Made by a program: the position numbers and the translations under genes. A stretch of DNA of 64,000 nucleotides from Lysobacterales bacterium (GTDB lineage: Bacteria; Pseudomonadota; Gammaproteobacteria; Xanthomonadales; Wenzhouxiangellaceae), in the NCBI GenBank assembly GCA_002722315.1, contig PBLG01000011.1, positions 1 to 64,000 on the forward strand, written 5' to 3'. The notes beneath the pieces are model-generated. The model saw only the letters and a program-made list of their open reading frames with translations, was not told the DNA's origin and searched no databases. Of the stretch, positions 52,866 to 62,368 are shown in pieces (position 1 is the stretch's first letter; each line of letters begins with the position of its first letter).

Positions 52866-54185
52866 ATGAGCCTTTTTCGCCGAGTGGCCTCGCTGGCCGC
52901 GATGTTCGCACTCTTCATCACCACGACCGCCCTCGCCCAGCCTTCGGCCGACGAATGGCACGGCTGGATCGATGCCCAGACCGAAACGCTGTTCGACGAC
53001 GTCGTGACCTGGCGCCGGCATTTTCACGCAAATCCCGAGCTCTCCAACCGCGAGTTCGAGACCGCCGAGTACATCGCCGAGTTTCTGCGCGGCCTGGGCA
53101 TGGAGGTGCAGACAGGCGTGGCGCACACCGGCGTGATCGGGCTGCTCGAAGGCGGTCGGCCCGGCCCGGTTGTCGGGCTTCGCGCCGACATGGACGGGCT
53201 GCCCGTACCGTCGCGGGTCGGCCTGCCGTTCTCGCCGGACGTGGTCTCGGAGTACCTGGGCGAAGAAGTCCCGGTGTCCCACGCCTGCGGCCACGACACG
53301 CACATGGCGATGCTGATGGGCGTGGCCGAAATGTTCGCCGCGCGTCGCGACGAGTTGCCCGGCACGATCAAGTTCATCTTCCAGCCTGCCGAGGAAGGTG
53401 CGCCGCCGGGCGAGGAAGGCGGCGGGGAACTGATGGTCAAGCAAGGCGTGCTCCAGGACCCGGATGTCGACGTGATCTTCGGTCAGCACATCTGGTCTTT
53501 GGCGCCGGCCGGCCAGATCGGGTTCAAGGCCGGCGGCATCCTGGCCGCGGCCGACCAGTTCAACATCACCGTCAACGGCAAGCAGACGCACGGCTCGTCG
53601 CCGTGGACCGGCGTGGACCCGATTGCGGTGGCCTCGCAGATCGTGATCGGTCTGAACATGATCATCAGCCGCCAGACCGAACTGACCAAGGAAGCCGCGG
53701 TGATTTCGGTCGGCCGGGTGCGCGCCGGGGTTCGCAACAACATCATCCCCGAGACGGCCGAGCTCATCGGCACGATCCGTACGCTGGATACGGCGATGCA
53801 GGACAAGATCCACGCCGATATCAAGCGCACCGCGGAACACATCGCGGCCAGCCAGGGCGCGACCGTCGACGTCGATATCCAGCGCGGCTACCCGGTGACC
53901 TTCAACGATCCGGCGCTGACCGAGGAGATGGCGCCGACGCTGGAGCGGGTCGGCGGCGACAAGACCGTCCGGATAGACGCGATCACCGGCGCCGAGGATT
54001 TCTCGTTCTTCCAGAAGGAAATACCGGGGCTGTTCCTGATGATCGGCGGCATGCCGCCGGGCAAAGACCCGTCCGAGGCCGCCCCGCATCACACGCCGGA
54101 TTTCTACATCGAGGAATCGAGCATGAAGACCGGTGTGCGCGCCCTGGCCAACCTCACCATCGACTACATGCTGCAGGCGCAGTAG
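52866..54185 (+). CDS. Exported M20-family amidohydrolase
   Basis: 439 residues from the ATG at 52866. Signal peptide ends TALAQ (about 25). M20 catalytic set: GLRADMDGLPV (metal Asp region), HACGHDTHMAMLMG (two metal-binding His), PAEEGAPPGEEGGGELM with the general-base Glu pair, and a C-terminal APHHTPDFYIEESSM His. The insertion between them is the lid or dimer domain. It hydrolyses N-acyl amino acids or peptides (hippuricase/IAA-amino acid hydrolase branch), probably in the periplasm. Substrate not determinable here. Confidence 0.9.
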   Translation: MSLFRRVASLAAMFALFITTTALAQPSADEWHGWIDAQTETLFDDVVTWRRHFHANPELSNREFETAEYIAEFLRGLGMEVQTGVAHTGVIGLLEGGRPGPVVGLRADMDGLPVPSRVGLPFSPDVVSEYLGEEVPVSHACGHDTHMAMLMGVAEMFAARRDELPGTIKFIFQPAEEGAPPGEEGGGELMVKQGVLQDPDVDVIFGQHIWSLAPAGQIGFKAGGILAAADQFNITVNGKQTHGSSPWTGVDPIAVASQIVIGLNMIISRQTELTKEAAVISVGRVRAGVRNNIIPETAELIGTIRTLDTAMQDKIHADIKRTAEHIAASQGATVDVDIQRGYPVTFNDPALTEEMAPTLERVGGDKTVRIDAITGAEDFSFFQKEIPGLFLMIGGMPPGKDPSEAAPHHTPDFYIEESSMKTGVRALANLTIDYMLQAQ

Positions 54186-54213
54186 CGCGCAACATAGGTC
54201 GGCGGGCGGGTTT

Positions 54214-54240
54214 GTCCCGACGGCCCGAGGCCGCCGGGAC
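54214..54240. terminator. Probable bidirectional hairpin terminator
   Basis: GTCCCGaCGGC / GCCGcCGGGAC pair with one mismatch across loop CCGAG, between two convergent genes. No T run, so strength is uncertain. Confidence 0.45.
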
Positions 54241-54248
54241 AGCGCGTA

Positions 54249-55037
54249 TCAGTGGCTTGCGCGCGAGCGCAGCGCAAACCCGGCGATCAGCAGCAGCAGG
54301 GCCGTACCGAGGAACGTTCCCGCGAGACCGAGCGCCGGTACCGATACCGGTGGCTCCTGGGCGCCGGTGCCGAAGGCGAGGTTGTCGAACAGTTCGCCGC
54401 TCGTGCTGGTTCCTTCGATTTCGATGCGCGAGATCGGGCCCGGGGCGAAGATGCCGAAGAATTCCGAAACGTTGTCGGCCGACGGAGCGAGCGTGATCGT
54501 GTCGGCCAGCGCGCCGCCGCTGTCAAACACGCGGATATCGACGTTCCCGCCACCCGAGCCGGAGAATGCGTCCAGCCCGACCGCGGTCACGTTGCCGCCG
54601 GTAAACGTCACGGTCGTGAAATCGGCAAAGATATTGGCGCCGATGACGGTCGAGGGTTGCCCGATGAGGCCGTCGCCGAGCGCCACCACGCCGCCACCGC
54701 CGGACGAGGTGATCTGGAAGCCGGCGATCAGGTCGCCGGGTGCGAAGCAGGGATCGTTCGAAGCGCTGCTTACCGGCTCGGTACAGGTGTTTACCGCTCC
54801 GGCCGCGGTTGCACCGCCCTCGAAGTCTTCGAGCGGCAATGTCCCCACCGCAGAATTGAACGATGCGCGGTCGGCAAACGTCAGCGCGCCCCCGCGAACA
54901 TCGGCCGAGCCGACCGTCGAAGCCGACGTTCCGCGATCCGGTATGCCGGCCGCGGCCCAATCCTGGTAGCTGTCCTGGGCAACCGCTCCGGTCGCTACCA
55001 GTCCGAGTGAGGCGATCAAGAATCCGAAACGTTTCAT
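54249..55037 (-). CDS. Exported protein with C-terminal membrane anchor
   Basis: 262 residues. Signal peptide to about GAVAQ (21). The mature part is rich in Gly, Ser, Thr and Ala, with beta-sandwich-like strands and LEDFEGG (similar to the DFE start seen in choice-of-anchor exported proteins). The C-terminus VPALGLAGTFLGTALLLLIAGFALRSRASH has a short motif, one hydrophobic helix and basic residues, a three-part layout of sorting signals such as PEP-CTERM and IPTL-CTERM. A matching sorting enzyme is not in the window. Likely surface-displayed; function unknown. Confidence 0.75.
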   Translation of the reverse strand: MKRFGFLIASLGLVATGAVAQDSYQDWAAAGIPDRGTSASTVGSADVRGGALTFADRASFNSAVGTLPLEDFEGGATAAGAVNTCTEPVSSASNDPCFAPGDLIAGFQITSSGGGGVVALGDGLIGQPSTVIGANIFADFTTVTFTGGNVTAVGLDAFSGSGGGNVDIRVFDSGGALADTITLAPSADNVSEFFGIFAPGPISRIEIEGTSTSGELFDNLAFGTGAQEPPVSVPALGLAGTFLGTALLLLIAGFALRSRASH

Positions 55038-55115
55038 TTGTTATGTCCCTATTGAATGCAGGCGAACGCCAAGATTACTCTCACTCTCGAAAAAATACAA
55101 TTTCTTCGAAGTCGA

Positions 55116-56066
55116 TCACGCTTTCGTGGACCAGGGCTGGCGATGCCGCTGCAAGAGCGTTCGGAGGTCTTCGTCCAGCTGCGGAAGTTCTTCATCGAGT
55201 TGGCTGCCGAAGGCGCGGGCTGCCGGGCTGATCGCGGCGCCGGCACGCTGGACCCGGTGCCACCATACCGGGGCCGGGAAGTGGGGCACGCGAGGCAGCG
55301 CCAACAGCCCGGCTTCGAGTTCCAGCCGCACCGCGTGCAGCGAAATCACCGCCAGGCCGTGGCCGCCGCGCACCGCCTGCTTGATCGCCTCGTTGCTGCC
55401 CAGTTCCAGCGCGGGCTTGAGCTCGGCGCCGAAGCGGCGAAGCCATTCCTCGGTCCACAGCCGCGTGCCCGAGCCGGGTTCGCGCACGACGAAGCGCTCG
55501 TTCGACACGGCCCGGAAATCGATGCGCTTGCGTCGGGTCCAGGGGTGGTCGGGCGCGGCGATCATCACCAGCGGATTGATCCCGACCCGCTCGACCGTCA
55601 GGTTGCGGTCTTCCGGTGGACGGCTCATCAGGTACCAGTCGTCCAGCCCCTGGTCGATACGCCGGATCAGCGAGTCGCGCGGCATGATCTGCAGGCTGGC
55701 CTCGATGCCGGGGTGTTTCTGGCGGAAGCGTCCGAGCATGGAAGGGAAGAGGTATTCGCCGGTCGATACCGCCGCCACCCGCAGTCGCCCCCGCTCGACG
55801 CCGCCGCGTGCGGCCAGGCGCTGGTCCAGCGCGCGCAGCTCGGCGTCGAGCTTTTGCGCCGATGCCAGCACGTCCTCGCCGGCGCCGGTCAGGCGCAGCC
55901 GGCGCCCGACGACCTCGTAGAGCGTCACGCCCAGTCCTTCCGACAGCTGCCTGAGCTGGATCGACAGCGTCGGTGGGGTCAGGTGCAGCCGTTCGGCGGC
56001 CCGGGCGATCGAACCCAGTTCGGCGACCACGCGGAAGATTCTGAGTTGGTGCAGCGTCACTTTCAT
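55116..56066 (-). CDS. LysR-family regulator
   Basis: 316 residues. N-terminal winged helix (LHQLRIFRVVAELGSIARAAERLHLTPPTLSIQLRQLSEGLGVTLYEVVGRRLRLTGAGEDVL), then the type 2 periplasmic-binding-like sensing domain. The sequence resembles the CbbR/CysB-like branch by its start MKVTLHQLRIFRVVA. It reads away from the isocitrate dehydrogenase gene, with a dyad immediately ahead of its start, so it may control itself and that gene. Effector unknown. Confidence 0.9.
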   Translation of the reverse strand: MKVTLHQLRIFRVVAELGSIARAAERLHLTPPTLSIQLRQLSEGLGVTLYEVVGRRLRLTGAGEDVLASAQKLDAELRALDQRLAARGGVERGRLRVAAVSTGEYLFPSMLGRFRQKHPGIEASLQIMPRDSLIRRIDQGLDDWYLMSRPPEDRNLTVERVGINPLVMIAAPDHPWTRRKRIDFRAVSNERFVVREPGSGTRLWTEEWLRRFGAELKPALELGSNEAIKQAVRGGHGLAVISLHAVRLELEAGLLALPRVPHFPAPVWWHRVQRAGAAISPAARAFGSQLDEELPQLDEDLRTLLQRHRQPWSTKA

Positions 56067-56080
56067 TAGATATTAATCTA
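56067..56080. promoter_or_regulatory. Dyad in the divergent LysR/icd region
   Basis: TAGAT (56067-56071) and ATCTA (56076-56080) are arms of a LysR-type dyad directly in front of the LysR start and 80 bases before icd. Layout is close to T-N11-A. Confidence 0.45.
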
Positions 56081-56159
56081 CTCTAATCACTATCAAGTTT
56101 AACTTTATTTATGTTCCAGGACTGCCTAGACTCGCCCGAAATCAACCTGGAGCAGATTC

Positions 56160-57659
56160 ATGGCAGCCCCGATCGAACAGGTCCGCAGGGAGATGACGCA
56201 GTGCCGCGCCGCGCCGGTGACGGTGGCCATGGCCGAAGGCGACGGCATCGGTCCGGAGATTTCGGCCGCCGTGCGCCGGATGCTGGAGGCCGCCGGTGCG
56301 GCAGTGCGGTTCGATCCGGTGACGCTGGGCGAGGCCTGCTACCTCGAAGGCGTGACCTCGGGGATCCCGCCCGAGGCCTGGGACAGCCTGCGCGAACACC
56401 GGGTGCTGCTCAAGGGCCCGATCACCACGCCGCAGGGCGGCGGCTACAAGAGCCTGAACGTGACGCTGCGCAAGACGCTCGGATTGTTCGCCAATGTCCG
56501 ACCGTGCCGCGCCTGGCATCCGTTCGTCACCACGCGTCATCCCGACATGGACCTGGTCATCGTGCGCGAGAACGAAGAGGATACCTATGCCGGCATCGAG
56601 CACCGCCAGACCGCCGAGGTCACCCAGTGCCTGAAGTTGATCTCGAGCCCGGGCAGCGAGCGCCTCATCCGCTACGCCTTCGAGCTGGCGCGCGCCCAGG
56701 GACGCAAGCGGGTGGATTGCCTGACCAAGGACAACATCATGAAGTTGACCGATGGGCTGTTTCATCGCATCTTCGACGAGGTCGCGCGCGAATATCCTGA
56801 GATCGAGGCCAACCACCTGATCATCGACATCGGCACGGCGCTGATCGCCGACCGGCCCGAGCGCTTCGACGTGGTGGTCGCGCCCAACCTCTACGGCGAC
56901 ATCGTCTCCGACGTCGCCGCCCAGATCACCGGTTCGGTCGGCCTGGGCGGTTCGGCCAACATCGGCGAGAACTTCGCGATGTTCGAGGCGGTGCACGGCT
57001 CGGCCCCCGACATCGCCGGGCGCAATATCGCCAATCCGTCCGGGTTGCTGCTGGCGGCGCTGGAAATGCTGCGCCACGTCGGCGACCCGGCGACGGCCCG
57101 AACGCTGCAGAACCCCTGGCTCGCGACGCTGGCCGACGGCCTGCATACCGCCGACCTCTACCGCGAGGGCGTCAGCCGCAAGCGGCTGGGCACGGCCGAG
57201 TTCGCCGATGCGGTGTGCCAGCGACTGGGCCGGGAACCGGCCGGCTATTCGGAACGTGCGCCGGGCGCGCTCCCGTCTGCCGAGGACACCTGGCGGCCGA
57301 TTGCCAGGCGGCCGGAAAAGCGCCTGCACGGGGTCGACGTATTCGTCGATTGGGACGACCACGGTCGTGACCCGAACCGGCTTGGCGACATTGTTGCCGA
57401 GCTCGCGCAGGGGCTCGTGCTCGAGCCGGTCATCATCACCAACCGCGGCGTCAAGGTCTGGCCCGGCGGCATTCCTGAAACGCGCTGTACGGATCACTGG
57501 CGCTGCCGCTTTCTAGCGCCGGAAGAAGCAGCGGTCGGTCACGCCGAAGTGCTTGAACTGCTCGCGCGCTTCGCACGGGCCGGGCTGGACTTCATCAAGA
57601 CCGAGCACCTGTACAGCTTCGACGGCGAGCGCGGCTGGTCGCTGGGGCAGGGGGAATAA
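56160..57659 (+). CDS. icd: NADP-type isocitrate dehydrogenase, Thermus-like long form
   Basis: 499 residues. The core has the dehydrogenase signatures EGDGIGPEIS, KSLNVTLRKTLGLFANVRP, VRENEEDTYAGIEH, the catalytic Lys segment TKDNIMKL and the NAD(P)-binding part EAVHGSAPDIAGRNIANPSGLLLAALEMLRH. A C-terminal extension of about 140 residues (HGVDVFVDWDDHGRDPNRLGDIV...) matches the longer Thermus-type isocitrate dehydrogenase. Converts isocitrate to 2-oxoglutarate and CO2. It is oriented away from a LysR regulator. Isopropylmalate or homoisocitrate dehydrogenase is less likely given the length and LNVTLRK segment. Confidence 0.85.
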   Translation: MAAPIEQVRREMTQCRAAPVTVAMAEGDGIGPEISAAVRRMLEAAGAAVRFDPVTLGEACYLEGVTSGIPPEAWDSLREHRVLLKGPITTPQGGGYKSLNVTLRKTLGLFANVRPCRAWHPFVTTRHPDMDLVIVRENEEDTYAGIEHRQTAEVTQCLKLISSPGSERLIRYAFELARAQGRKRVDCLTKDNIMKLTDGLFHRIFDEVAREYPEIEANHLIIDIGTALIADRPERFDVVVAPNLYGDIVSDVAAQITGSVGLGGSANIGENFAMFEAVHGSAPDIAGRNIANPSGLLLAALEMLRHVGDPATARTLQNPWLATLADGLHTADLYREGVSRKRLGTAEFADAVCQRLGREPAGYSERAPGALPSAEDTWRPIARRPEKRLHGVDVFVDWDDHGRDPNRLGDIVAELAQGLVLEPVIITNRGVKVWPGGIPETRCTDHWRCRFLAPEEAAVGHAEVLELLARFARAGLDFIKTEHLYSFDGERGWSLGQGE

Positions 57660-57686
57660 TGAGGAGCCTCCGCGCTGCCCGGCGGA

Positions 57687-58985
57687 TCAAAAATGCGTTT
57701 CGCGCCGACTGAACGCGTAGATCACCGCGCCGACGGCCAGCACCAGCGCGGTGGCGAGGATCGATTGCAGGCTGATCTGGATCAGCAGGATTGCGCTCGC
57801 GGCAAACGCCGCAACCGGGATCAGCCAGCCGCCGGGCAGGCGAAAACCGCCCGGCCGGGCCTGTTTTCTCAGCCGGGGCATGGCGCCGATGCAGGCCATG
57901 TAGATCAGCACGCGAACAAGCGCGCTCATGGCCGCCAGCCAGACGAACGAGCCGAATACCGACAGCAGAAGTGCCAGCGCGGCGAAGAAGATGATCGAGT
58001 TGGCCGGCGTGTGGTGCCTTGCATCGACTTCGCCGAACCAGTGCGGAAAGCTGCCGTCGCGCGCGAGGGCGAAGGTCAGGCGGGGCGCCGAGATCATCGT
58101 GCCGGCAACGTTGCCGCCCACCGAAACCACCACGCCGACGGCCAGCAGTATCGCGCCGGTCGGGCCCATCAGCACTTCGGCGACGTCGATCAGCGCGCGC
58201 TCGGACCCGGCAAGTCCGGGCAGCGACGCCACGCTGATGGCCTGGATGGCCACGTAAAGTATCGTGACCGCGATCAACGCCGAAAACAGCGCCACCGGCA
58301 TCGCCCGTGCCGGGTTCCTGACTTCGCCGGCCGGCACCAGCGCCGACTCCCAGCCGACGAAGGCGTAGATGACCAGCAGTGCCGCGGTGACGAACTGGCC
58401 GGCCGACGGCGGTGAGGTCGTGGTGATTGCGTCGGTCGCCGGCGCCAGCCAGGCCAGCCCGGCCACGATCAGGACCAGCAGCGGCAGCAGCTTGAGCAGG
58501 GTCAGCACGCCCAGCGACTGTACCGCGCGCTTGATGCCGGTGACGTTGATCCAGGCCAGTCCGCCGACGATCACCGTCAGCAGCGCGATGCGCACCCAGC
58601 CGTCGCCGGCCGCCGGCCACAGGTAGGCCAGCGATTCGATCAGCAGGTTCAGGTTGGCCGCGTAAGCGGTCATGCGCGCGATATAGAACGCCCAGCCGGT
58701 CTGGAAGCCGGCGAAGCGACCGAATGCGGTGTCGATGTAGAGGATCGGTCCGCCGGTCCGGTCGAACTGCGACGAGATTTCGGCGAAGCACAGCATGATG
58801 GCGCCAAGCAGCAGCGCGCAGGCGACGAACACCAGCGGGCTCCACGCGCCGGCCAGGGCCGCGGCCCCTGCCGGCACGCCGAAGATGCCGGCGCCGATCA
58901 TGCCGTTGAGCGCCAGCAGCGCAATGCCGGTGGCCCCAAGCTGGCGGACCAGCCCCTCGTTTGCGCGCGTTTCCGGGGTTTTCAT
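57687..58985 (-). CDS. APC-family amino acid permease
   Basis: 432 residues from the ATG at 58985; an in-frame TTG four codons upstream is an alternative. About twelve membrane helices. The first carries the family motif IALLALNGMIGAGIFGVPAGAA, where the GxG break binds substrate amino acids; helix 3 and the loop FGRFAGFQTGWAFYIARMTAYAANLN are also typical. Substrate unclear. It faces the isocitrate dehydrogenase gene with 27 bases between stops. Confidence 0.88.
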   Translation of the reverse strand: MKTPETRANEGLVRQLGATGIALLALNGMIGAGIFGVPAGAAALAGAWSPLVFVACALLLGAIMLCFAEISSQFDRTGGPILYIDTAFGRFAGFQTGWAFYIARMTAYAANLNLLIESLAYLWPAAGDGWVRIALLTVIVGGLAWINVTGIKRAVQSLGVLTLLKLLPLLVLIVAGLAWLAPATDAITTTSPPSAGQFVTAALLVIYAFVGWESALVPAGEVRNPARAMPVALFSALIAVTILYVAIQAISVASLPGLAGSERALIDVAEVLMGPTGAILLAVGVVVSVGGNVAGTMISAPRLTFALARDGSFPHWFGEVDARHHTPANSIIFFAALALLLSVFGSFVWLAAMSALVRVLIYMACIGAMPRLRKQARPGGFRLPGGWLIPVAAFAASAILLIQISLQSILATALVLAVGAVIYAFSRRETHF

Positions 58986-59295
58986 GTTGGTGTTCAAGGC
59001 CGTTGCCTGGTCGATTCGATCGCGACACTATACCGGGCGGCCTGGCGCGCCGAGTTTCCGGGGCCGGCCCGACACGCCGGCAAGAGAAGTTGAACGGCGC
59101 GGCAAAACCCTCTAATCTGGATGCCAGCCAGACCCCAGGCGCTTCGGCCAGCCCCGGTCCATCGCGCCTGATCCAGAGAGCAAGGGGAGATGGGAGCACA
59201 ATCGAAAGCCGCTCGAAGCACGAATGCATTTCGGTGCGCATGCCGATGTCTTCGCTGGTGTCGGCGCCCGTGCATGCGAGCCGGGGGCTGATCGA
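58986..59295. other. Divergent intergenic region
   Basis: 310 bases between the permease and the GGDEF-EAL gene. Must contain both promoters. A frame extension upstream of 59296 is open but lacks membrane or domain features. No operator recognised. Confidence 0.4.
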
Positions 59296-61644
59296 ATGTC
59301 CTCGCTGCGTCGTAATCTCAAGCAACTTTTCGGTCTGATCGCGCTGATCGGCGCCGGGCTGCTGGTCTCCGGGCTCTACGGCCAATGGCAGGGCATAGCC
59401 GAAAGAAACGAAATGCGCCAGCGCAGCCAGATCGCGACGCTGGCCGGCGCGACCCGTAACATGATGGCCAGCCAGGAAATGGTCCTGGACCTGCTGGGCC
59501 GGCAGTTGCTGGTCGACGGCCTGGTCGACGATTCCGTCGCGGCAGTCGCGCTGCTGAACCGGATGCTCGAGCTCAATCCCACCGTGGCTGCGTACGGCCT
59601 GGCCACACCGACCGGCGAACTCCTCGTCCGCACCTCGCGATCGCCGGGCATTCCCGCGCGGGAACGACAGACCGTCCTGCCGGAAACCCTTGAATCGATG
59701 CACATGCGCCTGGGTCGTCCTTATTTGATGGAGTCGCTGGACGAATGGGTGGTGCCGGTGTGCATGGCCATACGCGATGCCGACGGTCGCGTGCTGGGGG
59801 TGATGACGGCCAGCCTGAGGTTGCAGGGGCCGCGGCCGTTTTTCGAAGAGCAGTCTTTCCTGGGCGAGACGAACACCGTCCAGATCGTGCGCGAAAGCGA
59901 CCTGTTTCCGCTGCACTGGGCCGCGGCCATGGCGCCGCCGGAAGGCTATTACACCCGCTCTATTCCGCGCGAGTACTACCTCGACGCGATCGCATCGGCC
60001 GAGCGGCGCAGCGGCGCCGGCATCGATGAAATTATGGCAAGCGGCCGGCCGGTCGGCTATTACGTGACCAATGCGCTGGGGCCCCATTTCGGGATGGCGG
60101 TATTCGACCCGAGCTACGATTACTGGGTGTTGACGCAGACGCACCGGAATCAGCTGCTGGCCGAGTTCGCCCGGGTCGGATCGCTGTATGTCGCGGTTTT
60201 CGTCGTGCTGTTGCTGGCGATTCTCGTGGTACTTCGAATGATCAGCCGGACCGAGCACCAGCGCCAGCGCGAACTCGTGCATCGGGCCAACCACGACGCA
60301 CTCACGGGCCTGCCGAACCGCCAGCGCATGACCGCCGACTTCAAGGCCATGCAAAAGGCCGGCGCCGGCCAGCTCTCTTTGCTGTTCATAGACATGGACA
60401 ACTTCAAGTCGGTCAACGACGGCTTCGGTCACGTCCAGGGCGACGCACTTTTGAAGCAGTTGGGGCGGCGGCTGAGCGCGTTCGCCTCCGATAGCGAAAA
60501 GGTCGCGCGAATCGGTGGCGACGAATTCGTGCTGCTGACGCCCGACACCGACCGGACGAGCCTGGTGGCCCGTGCGAATGGCCTGATCGAACGGCTGGCC
60601 GCGCCGTACACGGTCAACGACGTGCGCTGCGAGCTCGGCTGCAGCGTCGGGATTGCCAGCATGCCTTCGGCGGGCAGGTCGCTCAACGACATGCTTCGGG
60701 CCGCCGACGTAGCAATGTATGCGGCCAAGAGCCATCGCAACTCGGCACGCCTGTACGACCCGTCCATGGGCCATCGCTATCTCGAAAACATCCGCATCGA
60801 GCAGCGCCTGCGGGCGGCGCTGGAGCAGGAACTCATCGAGATGGTCTACCAGCCGCAGGTCGATCGCGACGGCCGGATCGTCGGGGTCGAGGCGCTCGCG
60901 CGCTGGCAGGACGAGGCGCTGGGGCGCGTCGAGCCGCGCCGCTTCATCGCCATAGCCGAGACCTCGGGCCTGATTTCCAGGCTGGGCGACTACATCGTCG
61001 ACCGGTGCCTGGTCGGCGGCGCCGTTCTCGACAGGATTTCAGGTCGCCCCGTTCGCCTGTCCATCAATATTTCGGCCAGGCAGTTCCTCCAGCAGGAATT
61101 TGCCGAAAGAATTCTCGAGCGCTACGCGCGGGCGGGGTTCGAAAACGTTCGGTTGGTGCTCGAAATAACCGAGAGTCTTTTCATGGAAGACCTTTCGCAG
61201 ATCATGGGCCAGCTCGAAAGCCTGCGCATGGCCGGCGTCCGGATCTCGCTGGACGATTTCGGCACCGGATTTTCTTCGCTGAGCCTTCTGCGCAAGCTGC
61301 CGGTAGACGAACTCAAGATCGACAAGAGTTTCGTCGACAACCTCGAGCGCGACGCCTGGGCGCGCGAGCTGGTGCACAGCATCATCTCGATCGGCAAGAC
61401 GCACGGCATGTCGCTGCTGGCCGAGGGCGTGGAAACCCGGCAGCAGTTCGAGATTCTGCGGCGGGGCGGCTGCGATGCATTCCAGGGCTACTACTTCGGC
61501 CGACCCATGAGCATCGATGCCTTGAAGGAATTCGTGGCCAGTGCGCCGACGGCGGATTCCGGGGCCCGATCAGGCCTCGCCGGCACGCTGGCCGATACCG
61601 AATACGATCAGGACGACGCCGAGCGATCCCAGCACGACCAGTGA
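59296..61644 (+). CDS. Membrane GGDEF-EAL cyclic-di-GMP protein
   Basis: 782 residues from the ATG at 59296. Membrane helix about 12-35, periplasmic sensing domain about 40-290 (double-PAS-like: LLNRMLELNPTVAAYGLATPTGELLVRTS..., RPYLMESLDEWVVPVCMAIRDADGRVLGVMTASLRL), second helix near 295-315, GGDEF domain with RIGGDEFVLL, then EAL domain with GVEALARWQ, DDFGTGFSSLSLLRKLP, ELKIDKSFV. The GGDEF signature is intact and so is the metal-binding part of the EAL domain, so it may make or break c-di-GMP depending on signal. No classic RxxD inhibitory site is evident before GGDEF. Confidence 0.92.
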   Translation: MSSLRRNLKQLFGLIALIGAGLLVSGLYGQWQGIAERNEMRQRSQIATLAGATRNMMASQEMVLDLLGRQLLVDGLVDDSVAAVALLNRMLELNPTVAAYGLATPTGELLVRTSRSPGIPARERQTVLPETLESMHMRLGRPYLMESLDEWVVPVCMAIRDADGRVLGVMTASLRLQGPRPFFEEQSFLGETNTVQIVRESDLFPLHWAAAMAPPEGYYTRSIPREYYLDAIASAERRSGAGIDEIMASGRPVGYYVTNALGPHFGMAVFDPSYDYWVLTQTHRNQLLAEFARVGSLYVAVFVVLLLAILVVLRMISRTEHQRQRELVHRANHDALTGLPNRQRMTADFKAMQKAGAGQLSLLFIDMDNFKSVNDGFGHVQGDALLKQLGRRLSAFASDSEKVARIGGDEFVLLTPDTDRTSLVARANGLIERLAAPYTVNDVRCELGCSVGIASMPSAGRSLNDMLRAADVAMYAAKSHRNSARLYDPSMGHRYLENIRIEQRLRAALEQELIEMVYQPQVDRDGRIVGVEALARWQDEALGRVEPRRFIAIAETSGLISRLGDYIVDRCLVGGAVLDRISGRPVRLSINISARQFLQQEFAERILERYARAGFENVRLVLEITESLFMEDLSQIMGQLESLRMAGVRISLDDFGTGFSSLSLLRKLPVDELKIDKSFVDNLERDAWARELVHSIISIGKTHGMSLLAEGVETRQQFEILRRGGCDAFQGYYFGRPMSIDALKEFVASAPTADSGARSGLAGTLADTEYDQDDAERSQHDQ

Positions 61645-62118
61645 AAGCAGGCTGAAGCCGATCGCGCGTGCGAACAGCATCATGCGCGAGCGCGAGAACG
61701 ACATGATTCTTGTCTGTTCGTCGCCCCCTGTAACCTCGATCATGAAAGTGCCCGGCCGCTCGATATCGACATAGCCGATGGAGCGGCTTTCGGCGTCTCC
61801 GATCTCGGTATGGATATTGCTGCGCGCCTGGAACGGGATCGACGAACCGTCGTCCAGCCGCGAGACCCGGAACGACATCCCGTCCGGAAGATGCTCGTCG
61901 CGAACCACCTGACGGCCCTGGTGGATGGTCCTGTACTTGTGCCAAAGGTAGAAGCGTCCCGGCGCCTCGATCTCCAGCGTCGCCTCGCCCGGGGTTTCGA
62001 ACACGACGTTTTCATTCGGGGCGCCGAATGCCGGGACCAGGAGGCCGGCAGGGATGGCAAGCCCGCCTGCCAGCAGCAGGATGGCGCCGAGCAGGATCTT
62101 CAGGTTTCCGGTTTTCAT
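61570..62118 (-). CDS. Hypothetical two-helix membrane protein
   Basis: 182 residues. N-terminal helix (KILLGAILLLAGGLAIPAGLLVPAFG), a periplasmic beta-rich domain of about 90 residues (PGEATLEIEAPGRFYLWHKYRTIHQGRQVVRDEHLPDGMSFRVSRLDDGSSIPFQ...), and a C-terminal helix (FARAIGFSLLSLVVLGSLGVVLIVFGIG). No family named. Its last 75 bases overlap the convergent GGDEF-EAL gene. The composition supports coding. Role unknown. Confidence 0.75.
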   Translation of the reverse strand: MKTGNLKILLGAILLLAGGLAIPAGLLVPAFGAPNENVVFETPGEATLEIEAPGRFYLWHKYRTIHQGRQVVRDEHLPDGMSFRVSRLDDGSSIPFQARSNIHTEIGDAESRSIGYVDIERPGTFMIEVTGGDEQTRIMSFSRSRMMLFARAIGFSLLSLVVLGSLGVVLIVFGIGQRAGEA

Positions 62119-62227
62119 GTCGTTCGCCTCCCCGCGGCGATTCCGAATGCTGCATTGCAGGTTGCGATTCAGTATACGCTTCGCTTCTTGATCCGCTCTT
62201 CAGTGCCGCCGTGATGCAATACGAGCC

Positions 62228-62368
62228 ATGAAAAAGAGCGAACTGCCCACCCGGACGTGTCCGGTATGCAAGCGGCCATTCGCATGGCGCAAGAAATGGC
62301 GCAACTGCTGGGCGCAGGTCCGCTACTGCTCCGAGCGCTGCCGCCGCAACAGGAGCACCGCCCCATGA
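62228..62368 (+). CDS. DUF2256 small zinc-ribbon-like protein
   Basis: 46 residues, too short for usual cutoffs: [46 protein letters not shown] without the space. Two CxxC/CxxxC pairs ([20 protein letters not shown]) fit a zinc ribbon and match the DUF2256 family, which is often found beside cryptochrome/photolyase genes. Its TGA overlaps the ATG of the cryptochrome gene (ATGA), so the two are translated together. Function unknown; perhaps a helper in DNA repair. Confidence 0.85.
   Translation: MKKSELPTRTCPVCKRPFAWRKKWRNCWAQVRYCSERCRRNRSTAP

Noticed and set aside
57595-60774. Minus-strand frame running across the permease and into the GGDEF gene
   Set aside because: Spans two real genes in other frames and reads as Arg/Gly/Ala-rich noise.
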